From assembly GCF_010726645.1 (NCBI RefSeq), contig NZ_AP022563.1, forward strand, positions 1,798,001 through 1,862,000: a DNA stretch of 64,000 nucleotides, in the 5' to 3' direction. The position numbers were made by a program, and so were the translations under genes. Shown here piece by piece: positions 1-12,319 of the stretch. Every line of letters starts with the position of its first letter. Position 1 is the stretch's first letter. The notes under the pieces were generated by a model that was not told the DNA's origin, did no database searches, and saw only the letters and a list, made by a program, of their open reading frames with translations. The stretch comes from Mycolicibacterium duvalii (GTDB lineage Bacteria > Actinomycetota > Actinomycetes > Mycobacteriales > Mycobacteriaceae).

Positions 1-243
<243 letters not shown>

Positions 244-283
244 TTAGCTCTGTTGAACTGCGCCGACGACTACTCGAGAAGTC

Positions 284-289
284 AGCCTA
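284..289 (-). promoter_or_regulatory. candidate -10 box for gap
   Basis: On the minus strand the hexamer TAGGCT (plus-strand agccta) sits 52 bases before the gap start codon, which would give a leader of roughly 45 bases carrying the AGGAGAGAG ribosome site. No clear -35 is seen. Assignment by motif only. Confidence 0.4.
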
Positions 290-330
290 GTAGGTGTACG
301 CACGGCGGCGTGCGGTCGCCCCGGGCGTCC

Positions 331-1044
331 TCAGAGGACCCCCGAACTCTGATCGGCGTAGGGGTTGCCCAGCCATTTGCGGCGGATGCGCTGTAGCGTG
401 CCGTTCTTCTCGAGGTCGGCCTGAGCGACCTGCAGCCGCGCCAGGAGCTGCTGGTCGGACGCGTTCACCGCGATGGCGATGTGCTCCACCGAGAGTCCGC
501 GCTGTACCACCTCGACCCCGGGAACCGCCCGCACCAGCTCGGTCAGCACCGGGGCCAGTTTCATCACGGCGTCGCAACCGCCCGCCGCGAGGTCGTCGAG
601 CGCCGTGTCGAACGCGCCGTACCCGTAGAGCCGGACCCGGGCGGCCTTGCCGTCGGTGACCAGTCCCTCGGCGATCGCCTCGCCGGCGTCGCCGCGCTGC
701 ACGCCGATGGTCAGGCCGATGAGGTCGTCGACCGAGTGGACATGGGGTAGCCGCGCGGTGTCGACCGCCAGGCCCTGGCCGGAGATCACATAGGGCGGCA
801 GGAAGGCCGCCTTCGCCGCGCGCTGCGGCGTCACCGTCGTTCCGGCGATGACGCAGTCGTACTCACCGGCGCCCAGCCGGTCGAAGATGCCGTCGAAGTC
901 CGGCCCGTCATAGCCGACGAACACCGGCCGATCGCCGAGTTCGGCGGCCAGCGCCGTCATCAGCTCGATGTCCAGACCGCTAACGCCGGACATGGCGGTG
1001 AACGGAGGATTCGGGGAGACGACTCCGACGGTCAATATCTCCAT
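331..1044 (-). CDS. transporter substrate-binding domain protein (SBP_bac_3-like), no signal peptide
   Basis: The 237-residue protein has the fold signature of polar-amino-acid periplasmic binding proteins: an N-terminal ILTVGVVSPNPPFT strand, DIELMTALAAELG, YDCVIAGTTVTPQRAAKAAFLPPY (the family's 'T.ER....F..PY' region) and a C-terminal GTLQRIRRKWLG. Known relatives bind amino acids for ABC importers or act as sensor modules. Oddly, the chosen ATG start at 1044 leaves no signal peptide or lipobox, and no permease or ATPase gene is adjacent. A TATACC box 8 bases upstream supports this start; an upstream in-frame extension overlaps the divergent gene and looks spurious. It may be a cytosolic ligand-binding protein; substrate unknown. 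Confidence 0.75.
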   Translation of the reverse strand: MEILTVGVVSPNPPFTAMSGVSGLDIELMTALAAELGDRPVFVGYDGPDFDGIFDRLGAGEYDCVIAGTTVTPQRAAKAAFLPPYVISGQGLAVDTARLPHVHSVDDLIGLTIGVQRGDAGEAIAEGLVTDGKAARVRLYGYGAFDTALDDLAAGGCDAVMKLAPVLTELVRAVPGVEVVQRGLSVEHIAIAVNASDQQLLARLQVAQADLEKNGTLQRIRRKWLGNPYADQSSGVL

Positions 1045-1052
1045 GACCCCAC

Positions 1053-1068
1053 GGTATAGCCCGATACT
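1053..1068. promoter_or_regulatory. divergent pair of leaderless -10 boxes
   Basis: The 30-base gap between two divergent genes holds TATACC on the minus strand (1053-1058, 8 bases before the ATG at 1044) and GATACT on the plus strand (1063-1068, 6 bases before the ATG at 1075). The spacing suggests that both transcripts begin at or near their start codons. Confidence 0.5.
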
Positions 1069-1074
1069 GAGCAG

Positions 1075-1719
1075 ATGACCGATTGGGTGATCCCGGCGAT
1101 CACGGCCTCGGCCAGCCTGCTGGGTGCCATCGTCGGCGGGCTGGCCACCTACTGGACTTCGAAGAAGAACTACGAACGCCAGAGCGTGGCCGAGGAGGAG
1201 CGACAGAAGTTCGACCTGCTGCGCGACGCGACGATCCGGTTCGTTGCGGCGATGACCGAGATCTCGGTGGCCAGCGCGGGTCTCAAGGAGATCTCCGCCG
1301 AATGGGCCGAGGTGACCCAGCGACTCGCGCACACGGAGGACCAGGGCCAGTTGCTGCAGATGGCCCGTGAGATCGATCCGTCGATACCGGAGAACCTGAC
1401 GCGTCTGGCCATCCTGTTCCGCGTGGTGCGGGCCACCGGCGCGCTCGAGGACGACGCCAAACGCGCCATCACCCTGCTCACCGAGCTACGCCTGGTGGCG
1501 CCCAGCGACATCGCCGACAGCGCGCAACGGGTCATCTACACCGCGTTCGCCCAGGAGATCACTGCCACGCTGTCCCCGGACCGGCGCCATGCTGCCACCG
1601 ACGCGTTCAACGCCGCGATCAACGACTTCGTCAACCGGGTCCGCCATTACATGAAAGTGGAGGACCACCGGTTCGAGACCGTCGACAAGGAGGCCCTCGA
1701 GCACCTTCTGGACTTCTAG
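1075..1719 (+). CDS. hypothetical protein with single N-terminal membrane segment
   Basis: I do not recognise this 214-residue protein. Residues about 4-27 ([22 protein letters not shown]) form one hydrophobic segment followed by a basic SKKNYERQ stretch, then a long helical, Glu/Ala/Leu-rich region that probably sits in the cytoplasm. No catalytic motif is apparent. Short phage or plasmid membrane proteins with the same 'TM plus helical tail' plan exist, but that is only a resemblance. It is transcribed divergently from the substrate-binding-like gene and its stop codon overlaps the end of whiA by 4 bases, so it converges on the whiA operon. The leaderless GATACT box fixes the start. Confidence 0.6.
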   Translation: MTDWVIPAITASASLLGAIVGGLATYWTSKKNYERQSVAEEERQKFDLLRDATIRFVAAMTEISVASAGLKEISAEWAEVTQRLAHTEDQGQLLQMAREIDPSIPENLTRLAILFRVVRATGALEDDAKRAITLLTELRLVAPSDIADSAQRVIYTAFAQEITATLSPDRRHAATDAFNAAINDFVNRVRHYMKVEDHRFETVDKEALEHLLDF

Positions 1720-2699
1720 GCGTCCTCGAGCAGGTCCGGCGTGACGGCCGACTCGGTGTCCGGGATGCCGTCCTGTTTGGCCTTGCGGTCGGCCATCGAC
1801 AGCAGTCGCCGAATCCTTCCTGCCACAGCGTCTTTGGTCATCGGCGGGTCGGCCAGCCGACCGAGTTCCTCGAGCGAGGCCTGCCGGTGGGCCACCCGCA
1901 GGTGACCGGCCGCGGCCAGGTGATCGGGAACGGTGTCGCCGAGGATCTCCAGAGCGCGCTCCACCCGGGCGGCGGCGGCGACCGCCGCCCGCGCCGACCG
2001 GCGCAGATTGGCGTCGTCGAAGTTGGCCAGCCGGTTGGCGGTGGCGCGGACCTCGCGGCGCATCCGGCGCTCCTCCCACGTCAACCGGGTGTCCTGGGCC
2101 CCCATCCGGGTCAACAACGCGCCGATCGCCTCGCCGTCACGCACCACGACCCGGTCGCTGCCGCGGACCTCGCGGGCCTTCGCGCTGACCCCGAGACGTC
2201 GGGCCGCGCCGACCAGAGCCAGGGCCGCCTCGGGCCCGGGGCAACTGACCTCCAGCGCCGACGAGCGGCCTGGTTCGGTCAGCGACCCGTGCGCCAAAAA
2301 CGCACCACGCCAGGCGGCCTCGGCATCGGCGACGCTGCCACCGACGACCTGGGCGGGCAGCCCCCGCACCGGCCGGCCCCGCAGATCGAGCAGCCCCGTC
2401 TGCCGCGCCAGCGCCTCCCCGTCTTTGGCGACCCGCACGACATATCGCGTGCTCTTGCGGATCCCGCTGGCCGACAGCACATGCACCACCGCGCTGTAGC
2501 CGTACAGGTCGTAGATGTCCTTGCGCAGCCGCCGCGCGATGATGCCCAGGTCCACCTCCGCCTCGACCACCACACGGCCGGACACGATGTGCAAGCCGCC
2601 GGCGAAGCGCAACAGCGAAGCGACCTCCGCGCGGCGCGCGCTGACCGAGTTGACCACCAAGCGGCTGAGCTCGTCTTTGACCTCGGCTGTCATCGCCAC
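1716..2699 (-). CDS. whiA: DNA-binding protein WhiA
   Basis: WhiA is a transcription factor found across Gram-positives; in Streptomyces it controls sporulation septation together with WhiB, and in mycobacteria it is linked to division genes. The 327 residues match the family: an N-terminal [12 protein letters not shown] start and degenerate LAGLIDADG-endonuclease-like region (about 20-220, including [12 protein letters not shown]), then a C-terminal helix-turn-helix (about 225-310, [16 protein letters not shown], [23 protein letters not shown]). It is the last gene of uvrC-rapZ-yvcK-whiA. The yvcK stop overlaps the ATG at 2693, so initiation there (MTAEV) is as likely as at the GTG at 2699. 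Confidence 0.95.
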   Translation of the reverse strand: MAMTAEVKDELSRLVVNSVSARRAEVASLLRFAGGLHIVSGRVVVEAEVDLGIIARRLRKDIYDLYGYSAVVHVLSASGIRKSTRYVVRVAKDGEALARQTGLLDLRGRPVRGLPAQVVGGSVADAEAAWRGAFLAHGSLTEPGRSSALEVSCPGPEAALALVGAARRLGVSAKAREVRGSDRVVVRDGEAIGALLTRMGAQDTRLTWEERRMRREVRATANRLANFDDANLRRSARAAVAAAARVERALEILGDTVPDHLAAAGHLRVAHRQASLEELGRLADPPMTKDAVAGRIRRLLSMADRKAKQDGIPDTESAVTPDLLEDA

Positions 2700-3718
2700 G
2701 GGTCGTCACCTCTCGGTCCGTTCGCTGTCGGGGTGGACACTGTCGGCGGTAACACCGCACCGCCGGGCTGCGCGTCTTTTTGGAGCACCCCCTCCAATGC
2801 CGCGGCCAGCTTCGCCGGGTCATGTAAAGGTGTACCAGGTCGGGAAACGTCAGCAAACTCGACGTGGGCACCGAGGATGGTCGCGGTGCGGCGCAGCTGC
2901 TCGCGCTCGCGGTCGCCGGGCACCCGAGCGGAATCGACGATGATGTCGCCAACGGTGAAGTCGTCGGGTGCGTGCTGACTGAGCACGTGAATGTGCCGTT
3001 CGACCGAGAAGCCCGCCGTCTCCCCCGGTTCGGCCACCAGGTTGAGCACCAGGACGCGCCGCGCCGTCGTGGTCTTCAGCGCCGCGGCCAGCTCCGGGAC
3101 CAACACATGAGGGATCACGCTGGTGAACCACGAGCCGGGTCCGAGCACCACCAGGTCGGCGTTGAGGATCGCGTCGACGGCCTGCCGGGTGGCCGGTGGG
3201 TCACCGGGGATCAGCCGCACCCGACGGACCTTGCCCACGGTGGTGGCGATGGCCACCTGGCCGCGGATGGTGCGGCTGAGGCGCGGATCGGCCTCCAGCC
3301 CGACCACGTCGGCCTCGATCCCCAGGCCGACCGGGCACATCGGCAGCACCCGGCCCTTGACGCCGAGGATGCGGCCCAACTCGTCGAGCGCGGCCACCGG
3401 GTCGGCGAGCACCTCGCTGAGACCGGCCAGGATCAGGTTGCCGATCGGGTGGCCCGCCAACGCGCCGCTGCCGCCGAAACGGTGCTGAATGATGGTGGCC
3501 CACAACCGGCCGTGTGGACTGTCGGAAGCCAACGCGGCCAACGCCATTCGCAGGTCCCCAGGCGGGACCACATCGAGTTCGCTGCGGAGCCGGCCAGAGG
3601 ACCCGCCGTCGTCGGCGACGGTGACGACGGCGGTGACGTGGGGGGTCAGCCGCCGCGCCGCCGACAGGGTGGCGTAAAGCCCATGGCCACCGCCGAGGGC
3701 GACGATGCGCACACTCAT
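2690..3718 (-). CDS. yvcK: gluconeogenesis factor YvcK/CuvA family protein
   Basis: This 342-residue protein belongs to the CofD-like YvcK family, called CuvA in mycobacteria, which is needed for correct cell-wall growth on gluconeogenic carbon and binds UDP-sugars. Visible signatures are the N-terminal [18 protein letters not shown] nucleotide-binding loop, [27 protein letters not shown], and [12 protein letters not shown]. The ATG at 3718 overlaps the rapZ stop (ATGA), and its own stop overlaps whiA, so the three are translationally coupled. Length and order are standard for actinobacteria. Confidence 0.95.
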   Translation of the reverse strand: MSVRIVALGGGHGLYATLSAARRLTPHVTAVVTVADDGGSSGRLRSELDVVPPGDLRMALAALASDSPHGRLWATIIQHRFGGSGALAGHPIGNLILAGLSEVLADPVAALDELGRILGVKGRVLPMCPVGLGIEADVVGLEADPRLSRTIRGQVAIATTVGKVRRVRLIPGDPPATRQAVDAILNADLVVLGPGSWFTSVIPHVLVPELAAALKTTTARRVLVLNLVAEPGETAGFSVERHIHVLSQHAPDDFTVGDIIVDSARVPGDREREQLRRTATILGAHVEFADVSRPGTPLHDPAKLAAALEGVLQKDAQPGGAVLPPTVSTPTANGPRGDDPWR

Positions 3719-4659
3719 TCGCGGCCCAGATCCCGGTGCAGCACGCGCACCGTCAGGTCGTTGTCCTGCAGGCGTTCGGCGAGTGCTTCGGCCATCGCGA
3801 CGCTGCGGTGCTTGCCTCCCGTGCACCCGATCGCGACGGTCATGTAGCGCTTCCCCTCCCTGCGGTAGCCGTCGATGACGACGTCCAACAGCTGATGGTA
3901 GGAGTCGAGGAAGGCCTCCGCGCCGGGTTGGCCCAGGACGTAGTCGCGGACGTCGGGGTGCTGACCGGAGTGTCTGCGCAGGCTGTCCACCCAGTGCGGG
4001 TTGGGCAGGAAGCGCACATCCATCACGGTGTCGGCATCCATCGGCAACCCGTACTTGTAGCCGAACGACTCGACGGTGACGCTGGTGTGTGCGACGGCCT
4101 CGCCGGCGAAGGCCCGCTCGATGCTCTCCCGCAGTCCGTGTACCGACAGCGACGACGTGTCGATCACCAGGTCGGCGGCGGCGCGCACCGGGGCCAGCAG
4201 CGCGCGCTCGGCCGCGATGCCCTCGGCCAGGGTCTGGTTGCCCTGCAGTGGGTGGCTGCGCCGGTTCTGCTCGTAGCGCCGCACCAGGATGTCGTCGGAG
4301 GCCTCCAGGAACAGCACCCGCGGCGCGATGTTGCGGGTGGCCAGCTCGCTGCGGACGAAGTCGAGGTCGCCGGTGAATCCGTGCGAGCGCACGTCCATCA
4401 CCACGGCCAGCTGGGTGATGCGCGAGCCGGCGGCCAATCCCAACTCGACCATGCGGGTGATCAGCTCCGGCGGCAGATTGTCGGCGACGTACCACCCGAG
4501 GTCTTCGAGCACCTTGGCCGCGGTACCGCGCCCGGCCCCCGACAGCCCAGTGACCAGCACCACGTCGATGCCGCTGTCGCCGAGGGATTCGAGGTCGTTG
4601 TCACCGCCGGCGGTCCCGGCTCCCCCACGGACGTCTTCGTGCATACCTCGCTCTGTCAT
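3715..4659 (-). CDS. rapZ: RapZ family nucleotide-binding protein
   Basis: RapZ-type P-loop protein; the E. coli member is an adaptor that directs cleavage of the glmZ small RNA and binds glucosamine-6-phosphate. In actinobacteria the role is not settled. The 314 residues contain a P-loop-like GLSGAGRG at 38-45, in which the usual Lys-Ser is Arg-Gly, then [39 protein letters not shown] and the C-terminal [17 protein letters not shown] typical of the family. An N-terminal extension of about 30 Gly/Asp-rich residues precedes the domain. The ATG overlaps the uvrC stop (ATGA). I infer cell-envelope or amino-sugar regulation from its link with yvcK. Confidence 0.92.
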   Translation of the reverse strand: MTERGMHEDVRGGAGTAGGDNDLESLGDSGIDVVLVTGLSGAGRGTAAKVLEDLGWYVADNLPPELITRMVELGLAAGSRITQLAVVMDVRSHGFTGDLDFVRSELATRNIAPRVLFLEASDDILVRRYEQNRRSHPLQGNQTLAEGIAAERALLAPVRAAADLVIDTSSLSVHGLRESIERAFAGEAVAHTSVTVESFGYKYGLPMDADTVMDVRFLPNPHWVDSLRRHSGQHPDVRDYVLGQPGAEAFLDSYHQLLDVVIDGYRREGKRYMTVAIGCTGGKHRSVAMAEALAERLQDNDLTVRVLHRDLGRE

Positions 4660-6707
4660 CCCGATGCTCTGCTCCGATCATCGCCGATCGCTGGTTCGGA
4701 TGCTCCGGAATCGGGCGACGCGCCCAAAGCCTCGAGCACCGCGCGCGCTGTCGTCTCCCCGATGCCGGGCACCGCGGTGATCTCCTCGATGCTGGCCTTC
4801 TTCAGCCGGGTCAGCGAGCCGAAGTGGGTGACCAGCGCTTTGCGCCGATGCTCCCCCAGCCCACGGACCGAGTCCAGCGCCGAGGCCGTCATCCGTTTTG
4901 ACCGCTTACTGCGGTGATAGCTGATCGCGAAGCGGTGTGCCTCGTCGCGGATGCGTTGCAGCAGGTACAGCCCGTCGCTGTGGCGTGGCAGGATCACCGG
5001 ATCGGGTTCGGAGGCCACCCAGACCTCCTCGAGTCGCTTGGCCAGGCCGATCACGGCGACGTCGGTCACGCCCAGGTCCTCCAGCACCGCAGCCGCGGCG
5101 TTGACCTGCGGCGCGCCGCCGTCCACGACGAACAGATTCGGCGGATAGGCGAATCTGCGCGGGCCGGCGTTCGCGGTCGCATCGTCGGCGGCGGCGGTCC
5201 CGTCCCGCGGTGGCTGGGTGTCGTCTGGTGGCTGGGAGTCGTCCGGTGGCCGGGTGTCGCGCAGGTGGCGGTAGAAGCGGCGCCGGGTGACCTCGGCGAT
5301 CGAGGCGACGTCGTCGGAGCGGCCGTCCCCGGCGGCCTCCCGGATCCCGTAGTGACGATAGTCCGACTTGCGCGGCAGGCCGTCTTCGAAGACCACTAGC
5401 GAGGCGACCACATCGGTGCCCTGGACGTGGCTGATGTCGACGCACTCGATGCGCAGCGGGGCGTCGGCCAACCCGAGCGCTTCCTGGATGCTCTGCAGCG
5501 CAGCACTTCTGGCGGTGAAGTCGCCCGCGCGCTTGAGTTTGTGCTGAGCCAGGGCCTGCTCGGCGTTGCGTTTGACGGTCTCGGCCAACGCGCGCTTGTC
5601 GCCGCGCTGCGCCACCCGCAGCGACACCCGAGATCCGCGCAGCTGGCACAGCCAGGTCTCGAGTTCGTCGGCGGTGTCGGGCAGCACCGGGACCAGCACC
5701 TGTTTGGGCACCGGGTTGGTGGCCTCGTCACCGCCGGCGTCGCTGGCACCGCCGAGCGCGGCCTGGTCACCGTAGAACTGCGTGAGGAATTGCTCGACGA
5801 GGTACTCCTGGGTGGATTCCCCGGGTTCCCCGGACTTTTCGATGATCCACCCACGCTGGCCGCGCACCCGGCCACCGCGCACGTGGAACACCTGGACGGC
5901 GGCCTCGAGATCGTCGTCGGCAAAGGCCACGACGTCGGCGTCGGTGCCGTCGCCGAACACCACCGCCTGTTTTTCCAGCGCCCGGCGCATCGCCCCGATG
6001 TTGTCCCGCAGCCGGGCGGCCCGTTCGAAATCGAGTTCGGCCGCTGCGGCGTTCATCTGCTGTTCCATCTCGCGGATCAACCGATCGGTCTTGCCGGCGA
6101 GGAAGTCGCAGAAGTCTCCCACGATCTGCCGGTGTTGCTCGGCCGACACCCTGTCCACGCACGGCGCGGAGCACTTGTCGATGTAGCCGAGCAGACAGGG
6201 ACGGCCGATCTGGTTGTGGCGCTTGAACACTCCGTTCGAGCAGGTACGGGCCGGAAACACCCGCGTCAGCAGGTCCAGCGTCTCGCGGATGGCCCAGGCG
6301 TGGGAGTAGGGCCCGAAGTACCGGACACCCTTGCGGCGCGGCCCGCGGTACACCTTCAGCCGTGGGTACTCCTCGTTGAGGGTGACAGCCAGCACCGGAT
6401 AGGACTTGTCGTCGCGGTAGCGGATGTTGAACCGCGGATCGAACTCCTTGATCCAGTTGTACTCCAGCTGCAGCGCCTCGACCTCGGTGGTGACGACTGT
6501 CCATTCCACGGCGGCGGCCGTGGTCACCATCTGCCGGGTACGCGGCGCCAGTCCGGAGATGTCGGCGAAGTAGGAGTTCAGCCGACTGCGCAGGCTCTTG
6601 GCCTTGCCGACGTAGATCACCCGGCCGTGCGGGTCGCGGAAACGGTAGACACCCGGCTCGACGGGGATCGACCCGGGGGCGGGTCGGTACGTCGCTGGAT
6701 CGGGCAC
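4656..6707 (-). CDS. uvrC: excinuclease ABC subunit C
   Basis: UvrC makes both incisions around a UvrB-bound DNA lesion in nucleotide excision repair. The 683 residues show the GIY-YIG nuclease (GVYRF at 19-23, [13 protein letters not shown]), the four-Cys region ([28 protein letters not shown], split here as three Cys clusters), a UVR domain near 220-255, the RNase H-like domain with [14 protein letters not shown], and a C-terminal helix-hairpin-helix pair ([25 protein letters not shown]). Unusually, residues about 483-501 are a disordered insert of repeated PPDD(S/T)Q, encoded by an 18-bp tandem repeat. The GTG start is fixed by a TAACCT box 6 bases upstream, implying a leaderless mRNA. First gene of a four-gene operon. 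Confidence 0.96.
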   Translation of the reverse strand: MPDPATYRPAPGSIPVEPGVYRFRDPHGRVIYVGKAKSLRSRLNSYFADISGLAPRTRQMVTTAAAVEWTVVTTEVEALQLEYNWIKEFDPRFNIRYRDDKSYPVLAVTLNEEYPRLKVYRGPRRKGVRYFGPYSHAWAIRETLDLLTRVFPARTCSNGVFKRHNQIGRPCLLGYIDKCSAPCVDRVSAEQHRQIVGDFCDFLAGKTDRLIREMEQQMNAAAAELDFERAARLRDNIGAMRRALEKQAVVFGDGTDADVVAFADDDLEAAVQVFHVRGGRVRGQRGWIIEKSGEPGESTQEYLVEQFLTQFYGDQAALGGASDAGGDEATNPVPKQVLVPVLPDTADELETWLCQLRGSRVSLRVAQRGDKRALAETVKRNAEQALAQHKLKRAGDFTARSAALQSIQEALGLADAPLRIECVDISHVQGTDVVASLVVFEDGLPRKSDYRHYGIREAAGDGRSDDVASIAEVTRRRFYRHLRDTRPPDDSQPPDDTQPPRDGTAAADDATANAGPRRFAYPPNLFVVDGGAPQVNAAAAVLEDLGVTDVAVIGLAKRLEEVWVASEPDPVILPRHSDGLYLLQRIRDEAHRFAISYHRSKRSKRMTASALDSVRGLGEHRRKALVTHFGSLTRLKKASIEEITAVPGIGETTARAVLEALGASPDSGASEPAIGDDRSRASG
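5207..5260. repeat. 18-bp imperfect tandem repeat inside uvrC (3 copies)
   Basis: Three adjacent 18-bp units at 5207-5224, 5225-5242 and 5243-5260 differ from one another at a few positions (consensus near ctggtggctgggtgtcgt). They stay in frame and encode hexapeptides of the form PPDD(S/T)Q between two parts of the RNase H-like endonuclease domain of UvrC. Confidence 0.85.
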
Positions 6708-6713
6708 GGACCC

Positions 6714-6719
6714 AGGTTA
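6714..6719 (-). promoter_or_regulatory. leaderless -10 box of uvrC
   Basis: TAACCT on the minus strand lies exactly 6 bases before the GTG start of uvrC, the spacing expected when the transcript begins with the start codon. Confidence 0.55.
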
Positions 6720-6778
6720 CTGCCGCGCTCCGACGTGGCGTAGCGACCACCGTCGGAGGTGACGGTGCCGCGTCCCGG

Positions 6779-9005
<2,227 letters not shown>

Positions 9006-9130
9006 CGTCACCACCTTTTGCCGGTCCCGGGCGGAACCACCTGCATCTACGTTGTGGACTGCTTCCTCAGTATGAACCACGCGAACCGACGCGTTATTGC
9101 CCGGCAGCGCTCAGTGGGACGGCCGGCGGC

Positions 9131-9742
9131 TCACGCGTCGCGGCGGTCGCCCTGGGACCCCAGGAGGCGTTCGACATATTTGGCGATCACGTCGACCTCG
9201 AGGTTGACGTGCGCGCCGACCTCGGCGCGGCCCAGCGTCGTCATCTCCAACGTGGTGGGAATCAGCGACACCTCGAACCAGTCGTGGCCCAGCCCCGACA
9301 CCGTCAGCGACACCCCGTCGACGGTGATCGAGCCCTTGTGCACCACGTATCGGGCCAGCGCCGGGGGCAGCGCGATGCGCACCACGGTCCAGTGCTCCGA
9401 CGGGGTGCGGCTGATGATGTGTCCGGTGCCGTCGACGTGGCCCTGCACGATGTGTCCGCCCAGTCGGCTGTTCACCGCGGCGGCGCGCTCCAGGTTGACC
9501 CGGGCGCCGACGTCGATGCCGCGCAGACTCGAACGATTGAGTGTCTCGTTGATCACATCGGCGGTGAACGCCCCGTCGGCCAGGACGTCGACGACGGTCA
9601 GGCACACCCCGTTGACCGCGATCGAATCGCCGTGGCCGGCATCCGAAGTCACCACCGGTCCACGGATCACCAGACGCGCGGAGTCACCGAGCGTCTCCTT
9701 GCCGATGACCTCGCCCAACTCTTCGACGATTCCGGTGAACAC
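9131..9742 (-). CDS. ribE: riboflavin synthase alpha chain
   Basis: Riboflavin synthase dismutates two lumazine molecules into riboflavin. The 203 residues are two tandem lumazine-binding barrels: the first starts [12 protein letters not shown] and includes VNGVCLTV, the second includes [12 protein letters not shown] and [12 protein letters not shown]. The GTG start lies 6 bases after a TAGGCT box, implying a leaderless mRNA. It is divergent from lprG and heads the minus-strand riboflavin group; ribD lies apart, beyond lprG-P55. The symbol ribC is used for the same gene in M. tuberculosis. Confidence 0.96.
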   Translation of the reverse strand: MFTGIVEELGEVIGKETLGDSARLVIRGPVVTSDAGHGDSIAVNGVCLTVVDVLADGAFTADVINETLNRSSLRGIDVGARVNLERAAAVNSRLGGHIVQGHVDGTGHIISRTPSEHWTVVRIALPPALARYVVHKGSITVDGVSLTVSGLGHDWFEVSLIPTTLEMTTLGRAEVGAHVNLEVDVIAKYVERLLGSQGDRRDA

Positions 9743-9748
9743 CGGCCC

Positions 9749-9805
9749 AGCCTAGAGGTCCGGCCGGTTCGGCAACCACGGCCACGGGCGCGCACCCTCT
9801 ACGAT
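9749..9805. promoter_or_regulatory. divergent leaderless promoters of ribE and lprG
   Basis: TAGGCT on the minus strand (9749-9754) is 6 bases before the ribE GTG, and TACGAT on the plus strand (9800-9805) is 6 bases before the lprG ATG. The 69-base gap leaves no room for ordinary leaders, so both mRNAs probably start at the initiation codon. Confidence 0.6.
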
Positions 9806-9811
9806 GCAGGC

Positions 9812-10516
9812 ATGCAGACCCGCCTGTTGGCGATCTTCGCCGCCCTCGTCGCCGCCCTCGTCCTTGTCGCAGGCTGCTCCAGCACCTCGTCGGAGGATTC
9901 CGGCGGGGACCTGCCCGACGCGTCGACCCTGCTCAGCGAGTCCAGCCAGACCACCAAGGGCCAGTCCAGCGCACATCTGTCGCTGTCGGTGCAGGGTCAG
10001 ATCGCCGATCTGCCGGTGGAGTCGCTGGAGGGCCAGCTCACTCAGTCGCCCACCGTCGCCGCCCAGGGCACCGCCGACATCATCTTCATGGGACAGCGGC
10101 TCCAGGGCGTCGACTTCGTCGTCTCCGACGGAGATCTCTACGCCGCCCTGACCTCGGGCGGCAACCTGTCGAACTTCGGCCCGGCCTCCGACGTCTACGA
10201 CGTGGCGGCCATCCTCGACCCGAACCTCGGCCTGGCCAACGTGCTGGCCAACTTCTCCGACGCGCGCTCCGACGGCCGCGAAACCATCGACGGCGTGAGC
10301 ACCGTGCGAATCACCGGCAACGTCAGCGCGGACGCAGTGAACAAGATCGCCCCGCAGATCGCGGCCACGTCCCCGGTCCCCGGCACCGCGTGGGTCGCCG
10401 AGGAAGGCGATCACCAACTGATGCAGGCCCGCCTCGAACCCAGCCCGGGCAACAGCGTGACGATGACGCTGACCAAGTGGGGCGAGCCGGTCACGATCGA
10501 CAAGCCGGCGGTGTGA
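9812..10516 (+). CDS. lprG: lipoprotein LprG
   Basis: LprG binds triacylated glycolipids and triacylglyceride and works with the efflux protein P55 to move them across the periplasm to the outer envelope. The 234 residues start with a lipoprotein signal ([20 protein letters not shown]) ending in a lipobox LVAGC with the lipidated Cys at 22, then a Ser/Thr-rich linker and a LppX/LprAFG domain ([54 protein letters not shown]). The stop overlaps the start of the P55 gene (TGATG), so the pair is coupled. The leaderless TACGAT box fixes the start. Confidence 0.95.
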   Translation: MQTRLLAIFAALVAALVLVAGCSSTSSEDSGGDLPDASTLLSESSQTTKGQSSAHLSLSVQGQIADLPVESLEGQLTQSPTVAAQGTADIIFMGQRLQGVDFVVSDGDLYAALTSGGNLSNFGPASDVYDVAAILDPNLGLANVLANFSDARSDGRETIDGVSTVRITGNVSADAVNKIAPQIAATSPVPGTAWVAEEGDHQLMQARLEPSPGNSVTMTLTKWGEPVTIDKPAV

Positions 10517-12084
10517 TGGCCGGCGCTTCGCCGGCTGTCCTGACGTCGGCCAACCGCCGCATCGCGATCAGCGCCGGCAGCCTCGCGGTGGTCCTCGGCG
10601 CGCTCGACACCTACGTCGTCGTGACGATCATGACCGACATCATGAGCGATGTCGGCATCGGCGTGAACCAGATCCAGCGCGTCACCCCCATCATCACCGG
10701 ATACCTCCTCGGATACATCGCGGCGATGCCGCTGCTGGGGCGCGCCTCGGACCGGTTCGGCCGCAAGCTGCTGATCCAGGTCAGCCTCGCCGGCTTCGCG
10801 CTGGGCTCCGTGGTGACCGCTCTGTCGACCGACCTGACGGTGCTGGTGATCGGCCGGATCATCCAGGGCACCGCCAGCGGGGCCCTGCTGCCGGTCACGT
10901 TGGCGCTGGCCGCAGACCTGTGGGCGGCACGCAACCGCGCCGCGGTCCTCGGCGGGGTCGGCGCCGCCCAGGAGCTGGGCAGCGTTCTGGGCCCGGTGTA
11001 CGGCATCACGCTGGTGTGGTTGTTCGGCCACTGGCAGTCGGTGTTCTGGGTCAACGTGCCGTTGGCCGCGATCGCGATGGTGATGATCCACTTCAGCCTG
11101 CCCGGCCGCCTCGAGAGCGAGGACCCGCAGAAGGTCGACGTCGTGGGCGGCTTGCTGCTCGCGGCGGCACTGGGACTGGCGGTCATCGGGTTGTACAACC
11201 CGGCGCCGGACGGCAGGGAGGTGCTGCCCAGCTGGGGCCCGCCGGTGCTGATCGCCGCCGCGGTGGCCGCCATCGCGTTCTTCGCGTGGGAGAAGTTCGC
11301 GCGGACGCGGCTGCTGGAGCCGGCAGGGGTGCGGTTCCGGCCGTTCCTGGCGGCGCTGGGCGCCTCGCTGGCTGCCGGCGCGGCGCTGATGGTGACGTTG
11401 GTCAACGTCGAGTTGTTCGGCCAGGGAGTGCTGGGCCAGGACCAGAACGAGGCCGCGTTCCTGCTGCTGCGCTTCCTGATCGCCCTCCCGATCGGTGCGC
11501 TGCTGGGTGGGTGGCTGGCCACCCGCCTGGGTGACCGCATCGTGGCGTTCGCCGGATTGCTCATCGCCGCCGGCGGCTACCTCCTGATCTCGAAGTGGCC
11601 GGTCGACCTGCTGGCCGCCCGCCACGACCTCGGCCCCCTCAGCCTGCCGACCCTCGACACCGACCTGGCGATTGCCGGTTTCGGGCTGGGGCTGGTGATC
11701 GGACCGCTGACCTCGGCCACGCTGCGGGTGGTCCCGGCCGCTCAGCACGGGATCGCCTCGGCCGCCGTGGTGGTGTCGCGCATGATCGGCATGCTCATCG
11801 GTATCGCCGCCCTGTCGGCCTGGGGGCTCTACCGGTTCAACCAGCACCTGGCCAGCCTGCCGGCCAGTACGGGGGGCAACACCCTGGCCGAGCGGCTGGC
11901 CGCGGAGGCCAACCGGGTACGGGAGGCCTATGTGCTGCAGTACGCGGAGATCTTCACGATCACGGCGATTGTGTGCGTGGTCGGTGCGGTGCTGGGCCTG
12001 CTGATCAGCGCGCGTGACGAGCACGCCGAAGAGCCGGAATCAGCGGAATCTCAGCAGCGTTCGAGCCCGCGCCCCATCAACTGA
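10516..12084 (+). CDS. MFS drug/lipid efflux protein P55
   Basis: P55 is a major-facilitator antiporter that, with LprG, exports lipids and affects drug tolerance and envelope integrity in mycobacteria. The 522 residues show about 14 hydrophobic helices, the MFS motif A loop [10 protein letters not shown] after the second helix, and motif C-like [15 protein letters not shown] near helix 5. The start codon shares a base with the lprG stop. The last 34 bases overlap the end of a small gene on the other strand. Substrate assignment comes from the conserved lprG partnership. Confidence 0.94.
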   Translation: MAGASPAVLTSANRRIAISAGSLAVVLGALDTYVVVTIMTDIMSDVGIGVNQIQRVTPIITGYLLGYIAAMPLLGRASDRFGRKLLIQVSLAGFALGSVVTALSTDLTVLVIGRIIQGTASGALLPVTLALAADLWAARNRAAVLGGVGAAQELGSVLGPVYGITLVWLFGHWQSVFWVNVPLAAIAMVMIHFSLPGRLESEDPQKVDVVGGLLLAAALGLAVIGLYNPAPDGREVLPSWGPPVLIAAAVAAIAFFAWEKFARTRLLEPAGVRFRPFLAALGASLAAGAALMVTLVNVELFGQGVLGQDQNEAAFLLLRFLIALPIGALLGGWLATRLGDRIVAFAGLLIAAGGYLLISKWPVDLLAARHDLGPLSLPTLDTDLAIAGFGLGLVIGPLTSATLRVVPAAQHGIASAAVVVSRMIGMLIGIAALSAWGLYRFNQHLASLPASTGGNTLAERLAAEANRVREAYVLQYAEIFTITAIVCVVGAVLGLLISARDEHAEEPESAESQQRSSPRPIN

Positions 12085-12212
12085 GGGCCGCCCGACGGTT
12101 CGTCGTCGCGTTGGGTCATCTTGTGCAGGTCCCGCAGCACGTCGCGAATGACGTTGCGAACGATGGTCGGTGTGACCAGGTCTTTTGGGAGCCAATTCTG
12201 CACTGCAGTCAT
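12051..12212 (-). CDS. small hypothetical protein, 53 residues
   Basis: A 53-residue reading frame ([15 protein letters not shown] start, GLERC end) with a good AAAAGGAAA ribosome site 6 bases before the ATG and a TACACT -10 box about 87 bases further upstream. It has no membrane segment; the middle ([16 protein letters not shown]) looks like one amphipathic helix and the tail ends in a single Cys. Its end overlaps the 3' end of the P55 gene on the opposite strand. I recognise no family. The translation signals make it a plausible real gene. Confidence 0.5.
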   Translation of the reverse strand: MTAVQNWLPKDLVTPTIVRNVIRDVLRDLHKMTQRDDEPSGGPQLMGRGLERC

Positions 12213-12298
12213 GGTCGTTTCCTTTTCTCGTGCTCTCATGCGCAACTCGTCAGTGAAAGCGCGATATTCCCGCCGGGCAGACCCGACGCTGTTCCTCG

Positions 12299-12304
12299 AG
12301 TGTA
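12299..12304 (-). promoter_or_regulatory. candidate -10 box of the 53-residue gene
   Basis: TACACT on the minus strand, about 87 bases before the ATG at 12212, in the gap between ribD and the small gene. It would give an 80-base leader ending in a purine-rich ribosome site. Confidence 0.35.
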
Positions 12305-12319
12305 ACGACGGACAGGCCG

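Noticed and set aside
9006..9130. FMN riboswitch upstream of ribBA
   Set aside because: The conserved AGGG-type RFN-box helices are not present in this 125-base gap.
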